Source: PoT sp049331405 | GTDB lineage: Bacteria; Planctomycetota; Planctomycetia; Isosphaerales; Isosphaeraceae | DNA length: 64,000 nt | NCBI RefSeq assembly: GCF_049331405.1 | Contig: NZ_CP186274.1 | Location: 9,486,001-9,550,000, forward strand | Direction: 5' to 3' | Shown here: piece by piece, positions 1 through 9,015 of the stretch | How the letters are laid out: each line of letters starts with the position of its first letter | How positions within the stretch are numbered: the first letter of the stretch is position 1 | Notes under the pieces: model-generated | Told to the model about the DNA's origin: nothing | Seen by the model: the letters and a program-made list of their open reading frames with translations, nothing else | Database searches by the model: none | Translations under genes and position numbers: made by a program

Positions 1-1071
1 CGTCCCGCGCATCTCGCCCGAGAACGTCAGGCCGGAGAGTCCGAGCCCACGGAAGCTCTTGGCCAGGCCGAAGTCGGAGATCTTGGCGACGAGCTGATTC
101 TTGTGCCGGCCGATCAGGATGTTCTCGGGCTTGATGTCGCGGTGGACGAACCCGAGGCTATGCGCCTGCTCGAGCCCCTTGAGCACCTGGCTCGCCATCC
201 GGCAGGCCTGCTGGACCGGGTATCGGCCGGGGTCGGCATTGGCGAGTGCCTCCAGGTTCGAGCCGGCGACGTACTCCATCGCGAACCAGAACTGCCCGCG
301 GGTCATGCCTTGCTCGAGCCATTCGACGATGTTCGGATGCTTGAGTTGACTGATGACCGACATCTCGCGCAGGAAGCGATCGACGGCCGAGCGTGCGGCG
401 GCCGACTCGGGGACGATCAGCTTGAGCGCGACGAGCTTCCCCGTCTGGACGTGCCGGGCCTGGTAGACGACCCCCATCGCACCTCGACCGAGTTCCCGGA
501 GCGTCGTGTAATGCGGGACCGGCTGGGGGAGCGCCGAGACCTCCGCGCGACACAACTCGCAGAGCCATTCCACCGGCTCGCCGTCATCGTCGTTGGAACC
601 GGTCGCGACGACGTCGAGCCCCAGGGGGGCCGGGGTCCCGCAGCCCGCGCACTGGATCGGCTGGATGGTCGGCTCGACGTTGAAGGTGGCCGTCTGGCTC
701 GCCGGCGCCGTCACGGCGGGCACGGCCACGCCCGAGAGGCTCGTGAGCGCGGACGACTCCACGCGGACGCGGAAGATGCTCTGCCCGGCGGCAATCCGGT
801 CGCCGGAGCTGAGTCGGGCCCGCTCCACCCGGCATTCATTGACGAAGGTGCCGTTGGTGCTGCCTAGATCGCGGATCTCGCAGCGAGGGGGACTGATCTC
901 GATGAGGAAGTGGTCGCGAGAGAGTGCCGAGTCTTCGGGCATGGGGCAATGCACGAAACGGGACCGCCCCACGATAAACGTATCGTGACGATCGAAGATG
1001 AACGATCGGCCCTGACGCGGGCCCTGGAGGACATCCAAGATAACTCGCATTGTCTCGATATGAGGCCCCAC
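1..1071 (-). CDS. FHA domain / zinc-ribbon / Ser-Thr protein kinase, C-terminus beyond window
   Basis: Reading the minus strand gives an uninterrupted frame that runs off the left edge. Domains in order: an FHA domain (about residues 8-95, with the R-S-R, S-R-D-H and D-L-G-S-T-N-G-T-F signatures of phosphothreonine readers), a short linker, a CAGC...CELC zinc-ribbon-like pair (about 145-180), then a Hanks-type kinase. The kinase shows a GRGAMG loop, the VALK lysine, HRDIKPEN and DFG. The protein probably reads phosphothreonine on partners and phosphorylates Ser/Thr; targets are unknown. Start: GTG at 1071 has AGGAGG ten bases upstream; an ATG at 1050 in the same frame has no good ribosome site. 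A TATAAT-like box on the minus strand (1094-1089) overlaps that AGGAGG, so only one of them can be right if transcription starts there. Divergent from psuG. Confidence 0.9.
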   Translation of the reverse strand, partial: MGPHIETMRVILDVLQGPRQGRSFIFDRHDTFIVGRSRFVHCPMPEDSALSRDHFLIEISPPRCEIRDLGSTNGTFVNECRVERARLSSGDRIAAGQSIFRVRVESSALTSLSGVAVPAVTAPASQTATFNVEPTIQPIQCAGCGTPAPLGLDVVATGSNDDDGEPVEWLCELCRAEVSALPQPVPHYTTLRELGRGAMGVVYQARHVQTGKLVALKLIVPESAAARSAVDRFLREMSVISQLKHPNIVEWLEQGMTRGQFWFAMEYVAGSNLEALANADPGRYPVQQACRMASQVLKGLEQAHSLGFVHRDIKPENILIGRHKNQLVAKISDFGLAKSFRGLGLSGLTFSGEMRGT

Positions 1072-1247
1072 AAAGTCGAGTCCTCCTCATTATACTCTCC
1101 TACATACGCCGACCGGACTCCTTTGTGCCGAAATTCCTTGCAAAACGCGCCGGCCGTTGCGTCTTCATCAGAGATACGGCACAGGAGCGTGCATGCAGAC
1201 AACCCGTATGCGAGGCCGATCCACCGGCGCGAGAGGAGTTGAACTCG

Positions 1248-2171
1248 ATGGCAAGCTTACATGAGATCACAACTGAAGAGGTGGCGTCCCAGCTCGATCG
1301 CGGAGGTCCCGTCGTCGCCCTCGAGTCGACCCTGATCGCCCAAGGCTTGCCCTGGCCCGACAACCTGGAGACCGCCCGGGAGTCGGAGGAGGCCGTCCGT
1401 AGCGCAGGGGCCATCCCCGCGACGATCGCCGTGCTCGACGGCCGGATCCGCGTCGGCCTCTCCGCGTCGGAGCTGGAGCGCGTCGCCCGCTCGACCCACT
1501 TCCTCAAGGCGGGGCGACGCGACCTGGCGACGGCCCTGGCACGGTCCCTCGACGCGGCGACGACCGTCTCGGCCACGCTCTGGATCGCCCGCACGCGAGG
1601 GATCGGCGTGATGGCCACCGGCGGACTCGGGGGCGTACATCGCGAGGCGGCGACCACCTTCGATGTCTCCAACGACCTCGACGAGCTCGGCAGCGCCGAC
1701 GGTGCCCTCGTGGTCTGCTCGGGGGTGAAGTCGATCCTCGACGTACCCGCGACCCTCGACGCGATGGAAACCCGCGGAGTCTGTGTCGTCGGCTATCGGA
1801 CGGACGAGTTGCCGGGGTTCCTCACCCGTTCGAGCGGGCTCCCGCTCGAGTCTCGCGTGGAGTCGCCGGCCGAGGCCGCCGACCTCGTTCGCGCACATCG
1901 AGCCCTGGGGCTCCCGGGCGCCATCGTGTTAACTCAGCCGGTCCCCGAAGCGGTCGCGCTCGACCAGGCCGTCATGGACGCGGCACTCTTGACCGCACTC
2001 GAGGAGGCGAGGGCGGAGAGAGTGACGGGCAAGGCCGTTACCCCGTTCCTGCTGGGCCGGATCCGTCATGCGACGGCAGGGAACGCACTCGTCGCGAACC
2101 GAGCCCTGATCGTGTCGAATGCCGGGCTCGCGGGCGAGGCTGCCAGGGAACTCGCCGCGAACACGCGATGA
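1248..2171 (+). CDS. psuG: Pseudouridine-5'-phosphate glycosidase
   Basis: This 307-residue protein has the usual PsuG length and signatures: VALESTLIAQGLPWP near the N-terminus, KAGRRDLA around residue 85 with a lysine of the catalytic region, MATGGLGGVHR around 125, a GKAVTPFLLGRI stretch and an NAG segment near the end. The enzyme reversibly splits pseudouridine 5'-phosphate to uracil and ribose 5-phosphate and normally works with the kinase PsuK to recycle modified RNA. No psuK is in the window. The open frame extends upstream to 1050, but ATG 1248 is preceded by GAGAGGAG and fits the family start, so the longer form is rejected. It is convergent with the secreted gene at 2202-3749. Confidence 0.93.
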   Translation: MASLHEITTEEVASQLDRGGPVVALESTLIAQGLPWPDNLETARESEEAVRSAGAIPATIAVLDGRIRVGLSASELERVARSTHFLKAGRRDLATALARSLDAATTVSATLWIARTRGIGVMATGGLGGVHREAATTFDVSNDLDELGSADGALVVCSGVKSILDVPATLDAMETRGVCVVGYRTDELPGFLTRSSGLPLESRVESPAEAADLVRAHRALGLPGAIVLTQPVPEAVALDQAVMDAALLTALEEARAERVTGKAVTPFLLGRIRHATAGNALVANRALIVSNAGLAGEAARELAANTR

Positions 2172-2201
2172 TCGCCATTTTCCGAAGGATCTCGGGCTAT
2201 T

Positions 2202-3749
2202 CTATTTGGAGGTCGACTTGCCCATCTTGAAGGTCTTGAGCACCGCCTCGACCTGGCTGCGGAAGGGGCCGGGGGGATCCTGGACCGTCGTCGACTTCAG
2301 GATCAGGCTCTCGTCGCGGGCGAACTGGACGAGGTATTCGTCGAAGTAGACCCGGGCGTCGCGCTTGGCGCCGCTGGCCCTGAGCGCGGCGTTGATCCGG
2401 TACACCTTCATCTTGAGCGGGGCCCACTCGGCGTCCGGCAGCCAGCCCATCGGGCCGGGCAGGATATCCTGCTTGGCCTGCCGCCACGACTCGTTGAGCA
2501 GCTTGACGTGGAAGTCGGGCGTCCGGTTATTGCGGTCCGCCTCCGCGTCCCCCGTCTTGTGCTGGATCAGGAACTCCATGCGGTCGGGGGCCTTGGGCGC
2601 CCCCCGGAGCAGCTCGACCGAGTCTCCCGGGTTCGTGAGCGGGCCGAGCTGGAATTCCTGGGGATGGCGGAAGTGGAAGATCCCGTCCGGGTCGTCGTAG
2701 AGGAGCCAAGAATTCTCCTCGGTGGCCGTCGGCAGCGGCTCGGGGATCGCCAGCGGGGCATCCGTGCCGACGAACTGCCGTCCCAGGGTGAGTTGCTGCG
2801 TCGTGATCCTGCGCAGGCGGCTCGAGCCGGATAGGAGCGTCGTCGTCACCGAGGTCATGCGAAGCTCGGTGATCGCCCCGCGGGCCTGCACCAACGCGTT
2901 GCTGGTGGCCGGCTTGGTGGGCTCCCCTTGCGTGTCGGGCGGAGGAGGGGGGGCGAACTTGAAGATAACCCGGGCGTTGACCGTCGTGTCTCCCCTGGGC
3001 AAAGAGACCTTCCCATCGATGGTGATGATCGCCTCCCAGTCCGTCCCGTCGGCGACCTGCTGCACCATCTCGAGATGGCCGAGCAGGGGGGCGCCACGCC
3101 CGGGGCTCTCGTTCAGGAGGGCCCAGGTGCCCGTCCTGGAGATCGTCCACCGGTCGCCGATCCGGCTCGGCTGCGCGGGCAGGAGCGAGGCCAGGCTCGG
3201 CATGAAGATCTCCTGATCGACCGACATGTACTCGATCTCGCGCAATCCCCGCCCCTCGGTCAGGCTGAGGACCTGGGGGCTCCCTCCTATCCGAGGCTGG
3301 TAGTAGAGGGTCATCCCCTGCAGGGCGGGGACGGCACCTTTCTTGGGGAACGGGTTGGGCGTCTGCCGGTAGGTGTCGTAGTGACGCACCGTGCTCATGA
3401 CGACGCCGATATCGCTGACCCGGGCGGGACGCTCGGTGAAGATCGCCTGGACGGTCCCCTCGGTTCGCGACGGGGAGGTCTGCGATCGTTCCTCGACGAC
3501 CTTCATCGTCTCGCGGATGCCGATTTTATACTGCCCGATGGCCGGTTGCGCCCTGGCCGCCTCGTCGAGGCTGTAACGCTCGGAAAACTGGAACCGAGTC
3601 CCGAGGTCGGTGACCGGCTTGCCTTCCGTCGGCTCGGCCGGCGCATTCGGCTTGGCAGCCTCGGCCTTATCCTGGGCCCGGAGCGCAGCCCCCCCGAAGG
3701 CCAGGATGACCGCGAGCACTGCCCAGAAGAGTTTGCGACGCCGTCTCAT
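2202..3749 (-). CDS. Secreted protein of unknown function (tandem pair, copy 2)
   Basis: 515 residues. The N-terminus MRRRRKLFWAVLAVILAFGG followed by AALRAQ is a basic-hydrophobic signal peptide with a plausible cleavage after AQ, so the product is probably periplasmic or outside the cell. I do not recognise a family. The middle contains the layout GDRW...ITELRM...FHFRHPQEFQ, which has counterparts in the same order in the gene just upstream (GENW...ISALTV...FSLTHDRSWH). The C-terminal quarter resembles a compact lipid- or ligand-carrier-like domain, but this is only an impression. Start ATG 3749 has AAGAGG upstream; the frame continues to 3803 but would put 18 residues before the signal peptide. 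Probably cotranscribed with 3849-5240. Confidence 0.8.
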   Translation of the reverse strand: MRRRRKLFWAVLAVILAFGGAALRAQDKAEAAKPNAPAEPTEGKPVTDLGTRFQFSERYSLDEAARAQPAIGQYKIGIRETMKVVEERSQTSPSRTEGTVQAIFTERPARVSDIGVVMSTVRHYDTYRQTPNPFPKKGAVPALQGMTLYYQPRIGGSPQVLSLTEGRGLREIEYMSVDQEIFMPSLASLLPAQPSRIGDRWTISRTGTWALLNESPGRGAPLLGHLEMVQQVADGTDWEAIITIDGKVSLPRGDTTVNARVIFKFAPPPPPDTQGEPTKPATSNALVQARGAITELRMTSVTTTLLSGSSRLRRITTQQLTLGRQFVGTDAPLAIPEPLPTATEENSWLLYDDPDGIFHFRHPQEFQLGPLTNPGDSVELLRGAPKAPDRMEFLIQHKTGDAEADRNNRTPDFHVKLLNESWRQAKQDILPGPMGWLPDAEWAPLKMKVYRINAALRASGAKRDARVYFDEYLVQFARDESLILKSTTVQDPPGPFRSQVEAVLKTFKMGKSTSK

Positions 3750-3848
3750 TGGATGCCTCTTATCGCCCCACCGATCCCGACGAACCGACCTCATTGGATT
3801 CAACCATCAATAGACAGGAACGAGCGCCGGGGTGGAAGGAGGGAAGGG

Positions 3849-5240
3849 TCAATTCTTGCCGCCGTCGGCGTCCGACTTCGGCGAGGCTTCCTTCGTGGCA
3901 TCCTTCCACGTGAGAGAGCCGATCATCTGGACGTCCTGGTCGCCGAAGCCCTTGCTATCCTTCTCGGCGAGCGTGAACGTGCCCAGGAGCTGGTCCCCCT
4001 CGGGGCTGGCGACGAGGTAGTAGTACCAGATAACGCCGACTTCCCCCTCGCGCCCCTTCGCCCCCACCTTGTAACGGAATCCGCCGTCGGGATCGCCGGG
4101 GATCTCCCCTTCGCCCAGCATGGCGACGAATCGAGAGCCGAGGGCCTTGCGCAGGTCGTTCCGGAATTGCTCGAGGTCGAGGTGACGCCCCTTGCCGGCG
4201 GGCGGTCCCATCATCAGATTGCACTGGGAGACCACCACGCCGCGCTCGATCTTCCGGAGGACCGTCTGCCTCGTGTCATCCCAGTAGACATGCCAGCTCC
4301 GGTCGTGCGTCAGGCTGAACTTGCTGCCCGGCGGGGTCAGCAAGACCTGCTCCTGCAAAGGGTTCGACTCGGTCGGCACGGCGGCGACCACCGCGTCATT
4401 GAGCGCCTTGGGCAGCGGGATCTGACGACGCGTCAGCGAGAGCGTGCTCTTGACATCGAGGCCCGCCTCGACCGGCCCCGGCTTCCGGACCTCGGAACGC
4501 TCCACCGTCAGCGCCGAGATCCGCTCGATCTTGCGGTCGAAGGTGAACGTGCCGTCGCAGTTGATCGTCCCCTCGCCGCCGAGCACGGAGCCTCGGATCT
4601 CGCCCGCCAGGCGGAACGCGGCCGTGTCGGCGTTGATCGACTCGAGGGTCGCCCTCAGGCCGTTGACGGACAGGGTGTCGTACCCGCTGAGGGCCCGCGC
4701 CGCGTCATCCCCCACACGCCAGTTCTCCCCCCTGGCAACCGGCTTGGGGGAGAGGAGCCTGGAGAGGAGCAGGGGATCGGCCGGCCCCTGGACCACCTCC
4801 AGCTCCGAGCGCGTCAGCGGGCCGCCCGGGCTGAAGACGTGGACCGTCCCTTCTTTCAAGTCCGCCACCAGGAGCGCGACCTCCGGGCGCAAGGCCGACG
4901 ACGAGGGGCGGATCTGCCCGTTGATCGCCGTCGCCGCCTGGACAACCCTGCGCAACGACCGTCGGGCTCGGCCATCGGGATCGGCCTTCACCACGCGTTC
5001 GCCGAAATCGAGGCGAGTCTCCACGCGCAGGGCCAGGGGCTTCGTCGGCTCCGCCTTCGTGCTCCCCGGAGGCGGCCCCGGCTGATAAGTGCCTTCCGCC
5101 TTCAGGGTGATATTGACCCGCGTAGCCCCTTCGAGCGGGCCAGTCTCACGCAGCAGGACCGGCGCATCAGCCCCGAAGACCGCCCCCCCGACGACAAGGG
5201 AGAGCAGACCGAACACACCATTTCTCAACAGGTTGGCCAT
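3849..5240 (-). CDS. Secreted protein of unknown function (tandem pair, copy 1)
   Basis: 463 residues beginning with a signal peptide (MANLLRNGVFGLLSLVVGG, likely cut near VFGA). No recognised domain. It shares with the following gene a GENW-type motif (about residue 195), an ISALTVERSEVR strand (about 245), a FSLTHDRSWHVYW segment (about 305) and a C-terminal region ending in a tryptophan-containing strand. I infer an ancient tandem duplication. Mid-protein text such as GTINCDGTFTFD suggests beta-rich structure. The two genes lie 99 bp apart on one strand, so an operon is likely. A 755-bp noncoding region separates this start from the divergent sigma factor gene. Confidence 0.8.
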   Translation of the reverse strand: MANLLRNGVFGLLSLVVGGAVFGADAPVLLRETGPLEGATRVNITLKAEGTYQPGPPPGSTKAEPTKPLALRVETRLDFGERVVKADPDGRARRSLRRVVQAATAINGQIRPSSSALRPEVALLVADLKEGTVHVFSPGGPLTRSELEVVQGPADPLLLSRLLSPKPVARGENWRVGDDAARALSGYDTLSVNGLRATLESINADTAAFRLAGEIRGSVLGGEGTINCDGTFTFDRKIERISALTVERSEVRKPGPVEAGLDVKSTLSLTRRQIPLPKALNDAVVAAVPTESNPLQEQVLLTPPGSKFSLTHDRSWHVYWDDTRQTVLRKIERGVVVSQCNLMMGPPAGKGRHLDLEQFRNDLRKALGSRFVAMLGEGEIPGDPDGGFRYKVGAKGREGEVGVIWYYYLVASPEGDQLLGTFTLAEKDSKGFGDQDVQMIGSLTWKDATKEASPKSDADGGKN

Positions 5241-5995
5241 CCCTAGCTCCTTGGACGAGTGCCTGGCCCGTACTCTAGTGGGTCTGCGACGAGACTGTCA
5301 ATTCTGCAAATCCCCCACCGGATACCCCAACGCCCCTTGTTGAAAAAGGCATCAGCGCGAACGAAAACGAGGCAGATCTTTCCCAGCCTTTCCGCATTCT
5401 CCAGGCGACCGGCCTCCTGGGTGACCTCGGTCGAGAGCGGGGTCGGGTAAAAATATGCCACCGAGGATGCATTCTTCTTACCGCCTTCCTGTCACAATCG
5501 TTCCGGTCTACCCAATCTAAATGTGAACGGCCACAGCCCATCCCCCATCTTCAACGCTCGTTTGGGGAGATTTCCACGTCTCAACCACTCGCATCGAATC
5601 GGTTTTTCACTTTTCCCGATTATGCCGCGACCTACTTCAGTCGATCCAAACACCTGTTTGAAACATCTGTTTTAAATGGATGCCGACAAAAGGAGGCCAT
5701 TCATCGGAATTTCTCAAGTTCCTAGCATCCAGTAGGCATTTCTTTTGCGTAGGATTGAGGGACGCCCGAGTCAACCCCCGGGCTCCGGAAATCGTCACGT
5801 TCGTGAACGAACGAGTCCGTGCTTGCAAGCAAGAATGACTGTCCCGACCCAGCACAAGCTACGTATCAGAGCGTATTGAGAGCTAAACTTCGGTGAAACG
5901 AAAACTTTCGTCGTATTGATTCAGTCAAATACGAAGGAAGTGATGAAGCCGTCTCGACACCACATCGTCCAACGAGTCGAGGGAGAGTTTCGAGG
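5241..5995. other. Long intergenic region upstream of the sigma factor gene
   Basis: No frame here has a ribosome site and credible composition; the short minus-strand frames at 5243-5541 and 5637-5855 look random. The stretch from about 5450 to 5950 is clearly less GC-rich than the flanking genes. Just before the sigma gene is the inverted repeat ACGAAA-AC-TTTCGT (5898-5911), a possible operator. The length of the divergent region suggests a controlled promoter for the sigma gene, but no convincing -35/-10 pair was seen. Confidence 0.5.
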
Positions 5996-7669
5996 ATGGG
6001 AAGTAATTACTGCCATCCTGCCTTGAAGCAATTGAAGGAACAACAGGCCCGGTTCGCTCCGAAGGAGGAACGGCTCGAGCAGATCGAGCGCGCCGAGGCC
6101 CTGCTGGGCGAGATCCAATCGGACAAGAATTATCCGTACGAGTATCTCTGGTTCCGGATCAAAGGATATCGACCGGAAACCGCCCCCGAGCTCTTGCTGG
6201 ACGGCAACGGCATCCGGCATGACCTGCGCCTCTTCATCGAGGACCTCTCGGGGACGGTAGGGCTCCCGGCCGAACAGGCGGCCGAGCCGGTCTTGACGGT
6301 CGATGCGATCAGCCGCCGCTTCAACGTCTCCACCAGGACGATCACGCGTTGGCGGCGGCAGGGGTTGGTGGCCCGGCGGTTTGTGATCGACGGGCGCACC
6401 AAGGTTGGCTTTCTCGAGTCGAGCGTGACCCGGTTCGTGGACTCCCACCGCGAGCAGGTCGACCGAGGGACCCGATTTCGGCAACTGACCGAGGCGGAAC
6501 GCGACGAGATCATTCGCCGCGCCCGTCGCATGGCGCAGGTCGGCCAGGCGGGCCTGGTCGAGATTGCGCGGAGGATCGCTCGAAAGATGGAACGCTCCAC
6601 GGAAACCGTCCGCACCACCCTCCGTTCCTACGACCTCGAACATCCCGACCGCGCCATTTTCCCACCCTCGGTGGGGCCGCTCGACGACGACTCCAAGACG
6701 CAGATCTACCGGCTCTATCGCCGGGGCGTCTCCGTCGAGGTCCTCGCCAGCCAGTACGACCGCACGCGATCCAGCATCTACCGCGTCATCAACGAGATGC
6801 GGGCCCTGCGGATCCTCAGCGTCAAGCTCGAGTACATGCCCCACCCGAGCTTCGACGACCCGAACGCCCGCGACTCCATCCTCGGGCCCATGCCCGAGCC
6901 CGTCGACGGCAAGGCACCCCGGAAGACGAAGGCCCCCAAGGGGCTCCCCCCCTATCTCTCGAGCCTCTACGAGGTCCCCCTCCTCGGCCGAGAGCAGGAG
7001 GCCCACCTCTTCCGCAAGATGAACTACCTCAAGTTCATGGCCAACCAGCTCCGCGATCAGGTCGACCCGGCGCGGGCCAAGACCTCGGACCTCGACGACA
7101 TCGAGCGGTTCCAGGAAGAGGCCCTGGCGGTCAAGAACCAGATCATCCGCTCGAACCTCAGGCTCGTCGTCTCGATCGCCAAGCGGCACGTCGGGCCGTC
7201 GAACAACTTCTTCGAGCTCGTCAGCGACGGCAACATGTCCCTCATCCGCGCCGTGGAGAAGTTCGACTACGCCCGAGGCAACAAGTTCAGCACATATGCA
7301 AGCTGGGCAATCATGAAGAACTTCGCGCGGACGATCCCCGAGGAGAACTACCGCCGCGATCGGTTCGTCACCGGCCACGAGGAGATGTTCGAGGCCGCCG
7401 CCGACACGCGGATCGACGAGCACGAGTACGAGACCGCACAGAAGCGGAACCAGGAGGCGGTGAAGGGCATGCTCGGCCGCCTCGACGACCGCGAAAGGCG
7501 GATCATCGTCAGCCGCTATGGGATCAACGGCGTCAGCGAGCTGACCCTGGAACAGCTCGGCCGCGAACTCGGGATCACCAAGGAACGCGTCAGGCAGATC
7601 GAGTCCCGGGCCCAGGAGAAGCTCCGCAAGATCGCCATCGAGGAGAAGCTCGAATTGCCGATACTCTGA
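5996..7669 (+). CDS. Sigma-70 family factor with N-terminal helix-turn-helix domains and no region 3
   Basis: 557 residues. Order: N-terminal segment of unknown fold (1-95); MerR/excisionase-like helix-turn-helix TVDAISRRFNVSTRTITRW (about 100-125) with a following wing; a second predicted helix-turn-helix RGVSVEVLASQYDRTRSS (about 240-262); sigma region 1.2-like GLPPYLSSLYEVPLL; sigma 2 (about 373-448) with the core-binding helix NQIIRSNLRLVVSIAKRH and the -10 reading segment KFSTYASWAIMKNF; sigma 4 (about 488-550) with LTLEQLGRELGITKERVRQIE. Only some 40 residues separate regions 2 and 4, so region 3 is missing. ATG 5996 follows GGGAGAG. It probably recognises standard -10/-35 promoters; whether it is the housekeeping factor cannot be told from this window. 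The extra DNA-binding domains may add promoter specificity. Confidence 0.9.
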   Translation: MGSNYCHPALKQLKEQQARFAPKEERLEQIERAEALLGEIQSDKNYPYEYLWFRIKGYRPETAPELLLDGNGIRHDLRLFIEDLSGTVGLPAEQAAEPVLTVDAISRRFNVSTRTITRWRRQGLVARRFVIDGRTKVGFLESSVTRFVDSHREQVDRGTRFRQLTEAERDEIIRRARRMAQVGQAGLVEIARRIARKMERSTETVRTTLRSYDLEHPDRAIFPPSVGPLDDDSKTQIYRLYRRGVSVEVLASQYDRTRSSIYRVINEMRALRILSVKLEYMPHPSFDDPNARDSILGPMPEPVDGKAPRKTKAPKGLPPYLSSLYEVPLLGREQEAHLFRKMNYLKFMANQLRDQVDPARAKTSDLDDIERFQEEALAVKNQIIRSNLRLVVSIAKRHVGPSNNFFELVSDGNMSLIRAVEKFDYARGNKFSTYASWAIMKNFARTIPEENYRRDRFVTGHEEMFEAAADTRIDEHEYETAQKRNQEAVKGMLGRLDDRERRIIVSRYGINGVSELTLEQLGRELGITKERVRQIESRAQEKLRKIAIEEKLELPIL

Positions 7670-7711
7670 CCTCGACGCAGGGCGAAGACAGACAGAATTA
7701 ACGAGAGAGAG

Positions 7712-7734
7712 CAGGGGCCGTGCCACGGCCCCTG
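7712..7734 (+). terminator. Perfect hairpin after the sigma factor gene
   Basis: CAGGGGCCGT-GCC-ACGGCCCCTG gives ten base pairs of stem 42 bases after the stop. No clear T-run follows, so it may be a processing or Rho-assisted end rather than a classical intrinsic terminator. Confidence 0.6.
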
Positions 7735-8100
7735 TCGCATTTCAGGGGCGAGTTAATCAGGGACGAGGCTGAGGTTGCGACGTAACATGGCTCCCATTCC
7801 GCAAGTTCCGAATCGTCACTTTGGGGGTGATTTTCGGAATCTGCCAGAATCCGCCGCAAAATCCCAACCTTTCCTCTTGTCGAGGCCGGTAGGAGGTCGC
7901 TAGGATATCGACCATATCGCTCCTGGAGCGTTCGCACTAAAGTTGACCGCGTCCTACCGGCGGTTTGCGAAAGAACCGCTGGCCGAACGCGGTCGTCTTT
8001 ATGGACGACCTGGTGAGTGTGGCGAACCGTCCTCCGAAACGGCGTGTCTAAACCGCTATACCGAGTCGACAAGGTTTTTCTGGTATCTCCGAAAAAATCC
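7735..8100. other. Intergenic stretch before the tRNA cluster, nothing recognised
   Basis: No frame with a ribosome site or family resemblance was found on either strand. The composition is intermediate. The only feature is the promoter candidate at its downstream edge. Confidence 0.5.
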
Positions 8101-8128
8101 TTGCGTTCCTCACCCGCCTCGGTATATT
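8101..8128 (+). promoter_or_regulatory. Promoter candidate for the tRNA cluster
   Basis: TTGCGT (8101-8106), a 16-base spacer and TATATT (8123-8128). Transcription would start about 15 bases before tRNA-Thr, which suits a stable-RNA operon. Confidence 0.5.
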
Positions 8129-8151
8129 TGGGAGTTTCACGGATCCTGATC

Positions 8152-8224
8152 GCTGGCGTAGCTCAACTGGCAGAGCACCGGTTTTGTAAACCGACGGTTG
8201 TGAGTTCGACTCTCACCGCCAGCT
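8152..8224 (+). tRNA. tRNA-Thr (UGU)
   Basis: 73-base cloverleaf with acceptor GCTGGCG/CGCCAGC, D stem GCTC/GAGC, anticodon loop TTTGTAA reading TGT, and T arm GTGAG-TTCGACT-CTCAC. The first anticodon-stem pair is a C-A mismatch. CCA is not encoded. First of four tRNAs ahead of tuf. Confidence 0.95.
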
Positions 8225-8321
8225 CTGTTCTGCCGATTGGAATGCCGACCTCGAACTGGGCCTGAGATTCGACACAGCGAGCGATCGCACCGGTCCCGAG
8301 GACATACGTCCAAACCGCATC

Positions 8322-8403
8322 GGGTGGATACCCAAGTGGCTAAAGGGGCCAGACTGTAAATCTGGTGGCTATGCCTTCGCAGGTTCGAATCCTGCTCCAC
8401 CCA
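8322..8403 (+). tRNA. tRNA-Tyr (GUA)
   Basis: 82-base type II tRNA with acceptor GGGTGGA/TCCACCC, anticodon loop CTGTAAA reading GTA, a long variable arm, and T arm GCAGG-TTCGAAT-CCTGC. CCA is not encoded. Confidence 0.95.
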
Positions 8404-8569
8404 TCCGAAGCGATACGAAGAAACATCGAATCGATCGGCCGAACAAGACAAGAACGGGAGAGTGGTCTCCGAGGATCGAACAGGAATCAGGATCGCCAGG
8501 TTGGGCCCCGATGATCATCCTCGAGGATCCGCCGAGTCAGGGCTTGGAAAAAGTCGAAATCGGCTCCAT

Positions 8570-8640
8570 GCGGGTGTAACTCAATGGTAGAGTACCTGCC
8601 TTCCAAGCAGGCAACGTGGGTTCGATTCCCATCACCCGCT
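8570..8640 (+). tRNA. tRNA-Gly (UCC)
   Basis: 71-base cloverleaf with acceptor GCGGGTG/CACCCGC, anticodon stem CCTGC/GCAGG, loop CTTCCAA reading TCC, and T arm GTGGG-TTCGATT-CCCAT (outer pair G-T). CCA is not encoded. Confidence 0.95.
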
Positions 8641-8767
8641 CTCGGGTCTGGCGGAGAGGTAGAGACGAGGAGCGAAGGGAAGTCGAAGCGAGACGATTCA
8701 AGGAAACAGACCCTCATCTTTTGATGAATACAATCGGGGTGGGCTTCGCGGTCTCCCCCGGTCTAAT

Positions 8768-8840
<73 letters not shown>

Positions 8841-9015
8841 TTTGGGCCTAGCCCAAGTTCGGGTGGTGCGGTTGGACCCAGGGGTCGGCCCCAGGCCGCT
8901 GGGAGCCCCGCCCGAATGCGGACCATGGTGACGTGTGGGGCGGTTGGGCGGGCTCCCGCCGAACGAATCCAAGGATGCCGTAAGGCGTTGAGCAAAGCAA
9001 AGCAGAGCACAGCAC

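Noticed and set aside
103..867. 254-codon plus-strand frame at the left edge
   Set aside because: Antisense to a clear kinase gene with HRD and DFG motifs.
2928..5246. 772-codon plus-strand frame
   Set aside because: It covers the two secreted minus-strand genes in reverse; those have signal peptides and ribosome sites, this one has neither.
5637..5855. 72-codon minus-strand frame in the sigma upstream region
   Set aside because: No start signal and no family resemblance; lower-GC DNA with many short frames.
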